This document shows, one piece after another, positions 63,015 through 64,000 of a DNA stretch of 64,000 bases. The stretch spans positions 1-64,000 of the forward strand of contig NZ_JBEOMB010000020.1 of the NCBI RefSeq assembly GCF_046000175.1, in the 5' to 3' direction. Both the position numbers and the translations under genes were made by a program. A model generated the notes under the pieces. The model was not told the DNA's origin, made no database searches, and was given only the letters and a program-made list of their open reading frames with translations. This DNA is from Rhodoplanes sp046000175. Lineage in GTDB: Bacteria; Pseudomonadota; Alphaproteobacteria; Rhizobiales; Xanthobacteraceae. How positions within the stretch are numbered: the first letter of the stretch is position 1; each line of letters opens with the position of its first letter.

Positions 63015-63497
63015 ATGGATGCGTTCCAGGACCACTATCCCGACGCCGTAGCGCACTGCTACGGCTGCGGGCGATTGAACGCGCACGGACACCGGATCAA
63101 GACCGTGTGGGACGGCGACGAGACCGTCACGCGCTTCACGCCGGAGCCCTATCACACGGCGATCCCCGGCTTCGTCTATGGCGGGCTCGTCGCCTCGCTG
63201 ATCGACTGCCACAGCACCGCGACGGCTGCTGCTGCGATGTATCGCCACGACGGTCGCGGCCTCGACACGCTGCCGGCGTTCCGCTTCGTCACCGGCTCGC
63301 TGCATGTCGATTACCTGAAGCCGACCCCGATCGACGGGGCGCTCGAGATCCGCGGACGCGCCGTCGAGATCAAGGGCCGCAAGGTCGTGGTGGAGACCGA
63401 GGTGCGGGCGGGCGGCGTGGTCACGGCCCGCGGCACCGTCGTGGCCGTGCAGATGCCGGCGGATTTCGGATCCGGGCCGCCGGCGCCGGGCGGGTGA
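63015..63497 (+). CDS. PaaI-type hotdog thioesterase
   Basis: 160 residues. An N-terminal CYGCGRLNAHG segment is followed by the PaaI hotdog core PGFVYGGLVASLIDCHSTATA and LHVDYLKPTPIDGALEI, ending in a Gly/Pro-rich tail. Hydrolyses acyl-CoA thioesters; the substrate is not evident. A second hotdog protein, distinct from the YbgC-type upstream of cyd. Confidence 0.87.
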   Translation: MDAFQDHYPDAVAHCYGCGRLNAHGHRIKTVWDGDETVTRFTPEPYHTAIPGFVYGGLVASLIDCHSTATAAAAMYRHDGRGLDTLPAFRFVTGSLHVDYLKPTPIDGALEIRGRAVEIKGRKVVVETEVRAGGVVTARGTVVAVQMPADFGSGPPAPGG

Positions 63498-63535
63498 CGC
63501 GCGACGCGACGAGCGGAGCGCCGTCGCGATCGATC

Positions 63536-63561
63536 GCCCCGGCCGGATGCGCGGCCGGGGC
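63536..63561. terminator. hairpin between convergent thioesterase and MBL genes
   Basis: GCCCCGGCCG (63536-63545) pairs perfectly with CGGCCGGGGC (63552-63561) across GATGCG; TTTT appears 10 nt downstream on the plus strand. A plausible shared terminator of the convergent genes. Confidence 0.6.
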
Positions 63562-63592
63562 GACGGTCGGGTTTTCTCCCGATCCGCGGCTT

Positions 63593-64000
63593 TCAGTACT
63601 TCACGCCGCCGCCGGCCGGGGCCGGCGCCGCCGACGCCGAGCCCGCCGGGACCAGCACGGTCGGCTTGTCGTCGTCGGTCATGGCGAACGTCACCTGGTC
63701 GCCGTTGCCCAGATAGGCCGTGTCCTTGGAGCGGAACCGCGCCGTGCCACTGACGATGCCGATGCCGGCCTCCTGCAGCTTGCGGGCCGTGAGAATGCCG
63801 GTGCAGTGATTGCAGGCGACCTTCTCGAAGCCCCATTTCTTGAACACGGCGACGAGGTCGTCGTATTTCGGATCCCACTCCTCGAACGGCGAGACGTGCA
63901 GGCCGCCATAAAGGCCGTAGAGCTTCTTGGCCTCGACGGCGCGCTGCGCCACCGACGCGAACTGCAGGATGCCCTGATGGCAGCAGCCCGTGATGGTGAC
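63593..64000 (-). CDS. MBL-fold metallohydrolase, 5' end outside window
   Basis: The last about 135 residues of a protein whose start lies beyond the right edge. Visible parts are VTITGCCHQGILQF (the metal-ligand His of the metallo-beta-lactamase fold), GLYGGLHVSPFEEWDP and FEKVACNHCTGILTARKL, then an Ala/Pro-rich tail. The pattern fits the MBL-fold subgroup with GCCHxGI and HCTG motifs; the specific substrate cannot be judged. Confidence 0.8.
   Translation of the reverse strand, partial: VTITGCCHQGILQFASVAQRAVEAKKLYGLYGGLHVSPFEEWDPKYDDLVAVFKKWGFEKVACNHCTGILTARKLQEAGIGIVSGTARFRSKDTAYLGNGDQVTFAMTDDDKPTVLVPAGSASAAPAPAGGGVKY

Overview
This window comes from the chromosome of a GC-rich anoxygenic phototrophic alphaproteobacterium. 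The evidence is a large part of a bacteriochlorophyll a / reaction-centre photosynthesis gene cluster, two PpsR repressors, a bacteriophytochrome whose domain plan matches the Rhodopseudomonas/Bradyrhizobium regulatory type, and alphaproteobacterial housekeeping genes (Suv3-like helicase, DUF3108 protein, rpmB). A Hyphomicrobiales phototroph near Rhodopseudomonas, Bradyrhizobium or Rhodoplanes is my inference; no rRNA or species marker is present.

Layout. 1-5260: a truncated Suv3-like helicase, a gene-poor stretch with a 15-bp periodic repeat, a DUF3108 protein, rpmB with a clear promoter and terminator, and a Uma2-family gene. 5401-20136 (minus): one tightly packed superoperon, bchF-bchN-bchB-bchH-bchL-bchM-lhaA-puhA-puhB-puhC-orf-acsF-puhE, whose genes mostly overlap by 1-4 nt or lie within about 25 nt of each other. 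20137-20437 is its divergent control region, with two near-consensus PpsR sites. 20438-31476 (plus): aerR/ppaA, ppsR1, bchG, a pucC-like gene, bchP, tspO, a small membrane protein gene, ppsR2 and bphP. Together these make most bacteriochlorophyll-branch enzymes, the H subunit and its assembly factors, and a redox/light/B12 regulatory set. bchCXYZ, bchID, puf, puc, crt and heme oxygenase are not in the window.

31537-48905 is a mixed accessory/metabolic region: a small secreted protein, a palindromic dispersed repeat, an arylsulfatase with its radical-SAM maturase and a divergent AraC regulator, an outer-membrane protein, a lone CtaG-type factor, a formate module (FNT channel, FdhF/YdeP-type molybdoenzyme, FdhD), a fatty-acid desaturase, and a remnant of an enoyl-CoA hydratase gene. 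45938-52445 holds a cluster of CMD-family protein, two nucleotide-sugar/glycosyl transferase-like proteins, a radical SAM enzyme, a flavin disulfide reductase, a VTT membrane protein and a methyltransferase. I regard this cluster as the best candidate for an undescribed pathway.

52543-61802 is a low-oxygen electron-transfer block: a DUF134 regulator divergent from a stand-alone Rieske protein, a His-rich NifX-like protein, a hotdog thioesterase, then cydA-cydB-cydX-cydD-cydC encoding cytochrome bd oxidase and its CydDC exporter. The right end carries a DUF2892 protein, a secreted protein, a PaaI-type thioesterase and a truncated MBL-fold hydrolase. I saw no tRNA, rRNA, CRISPR array, transposase or prophage gene.
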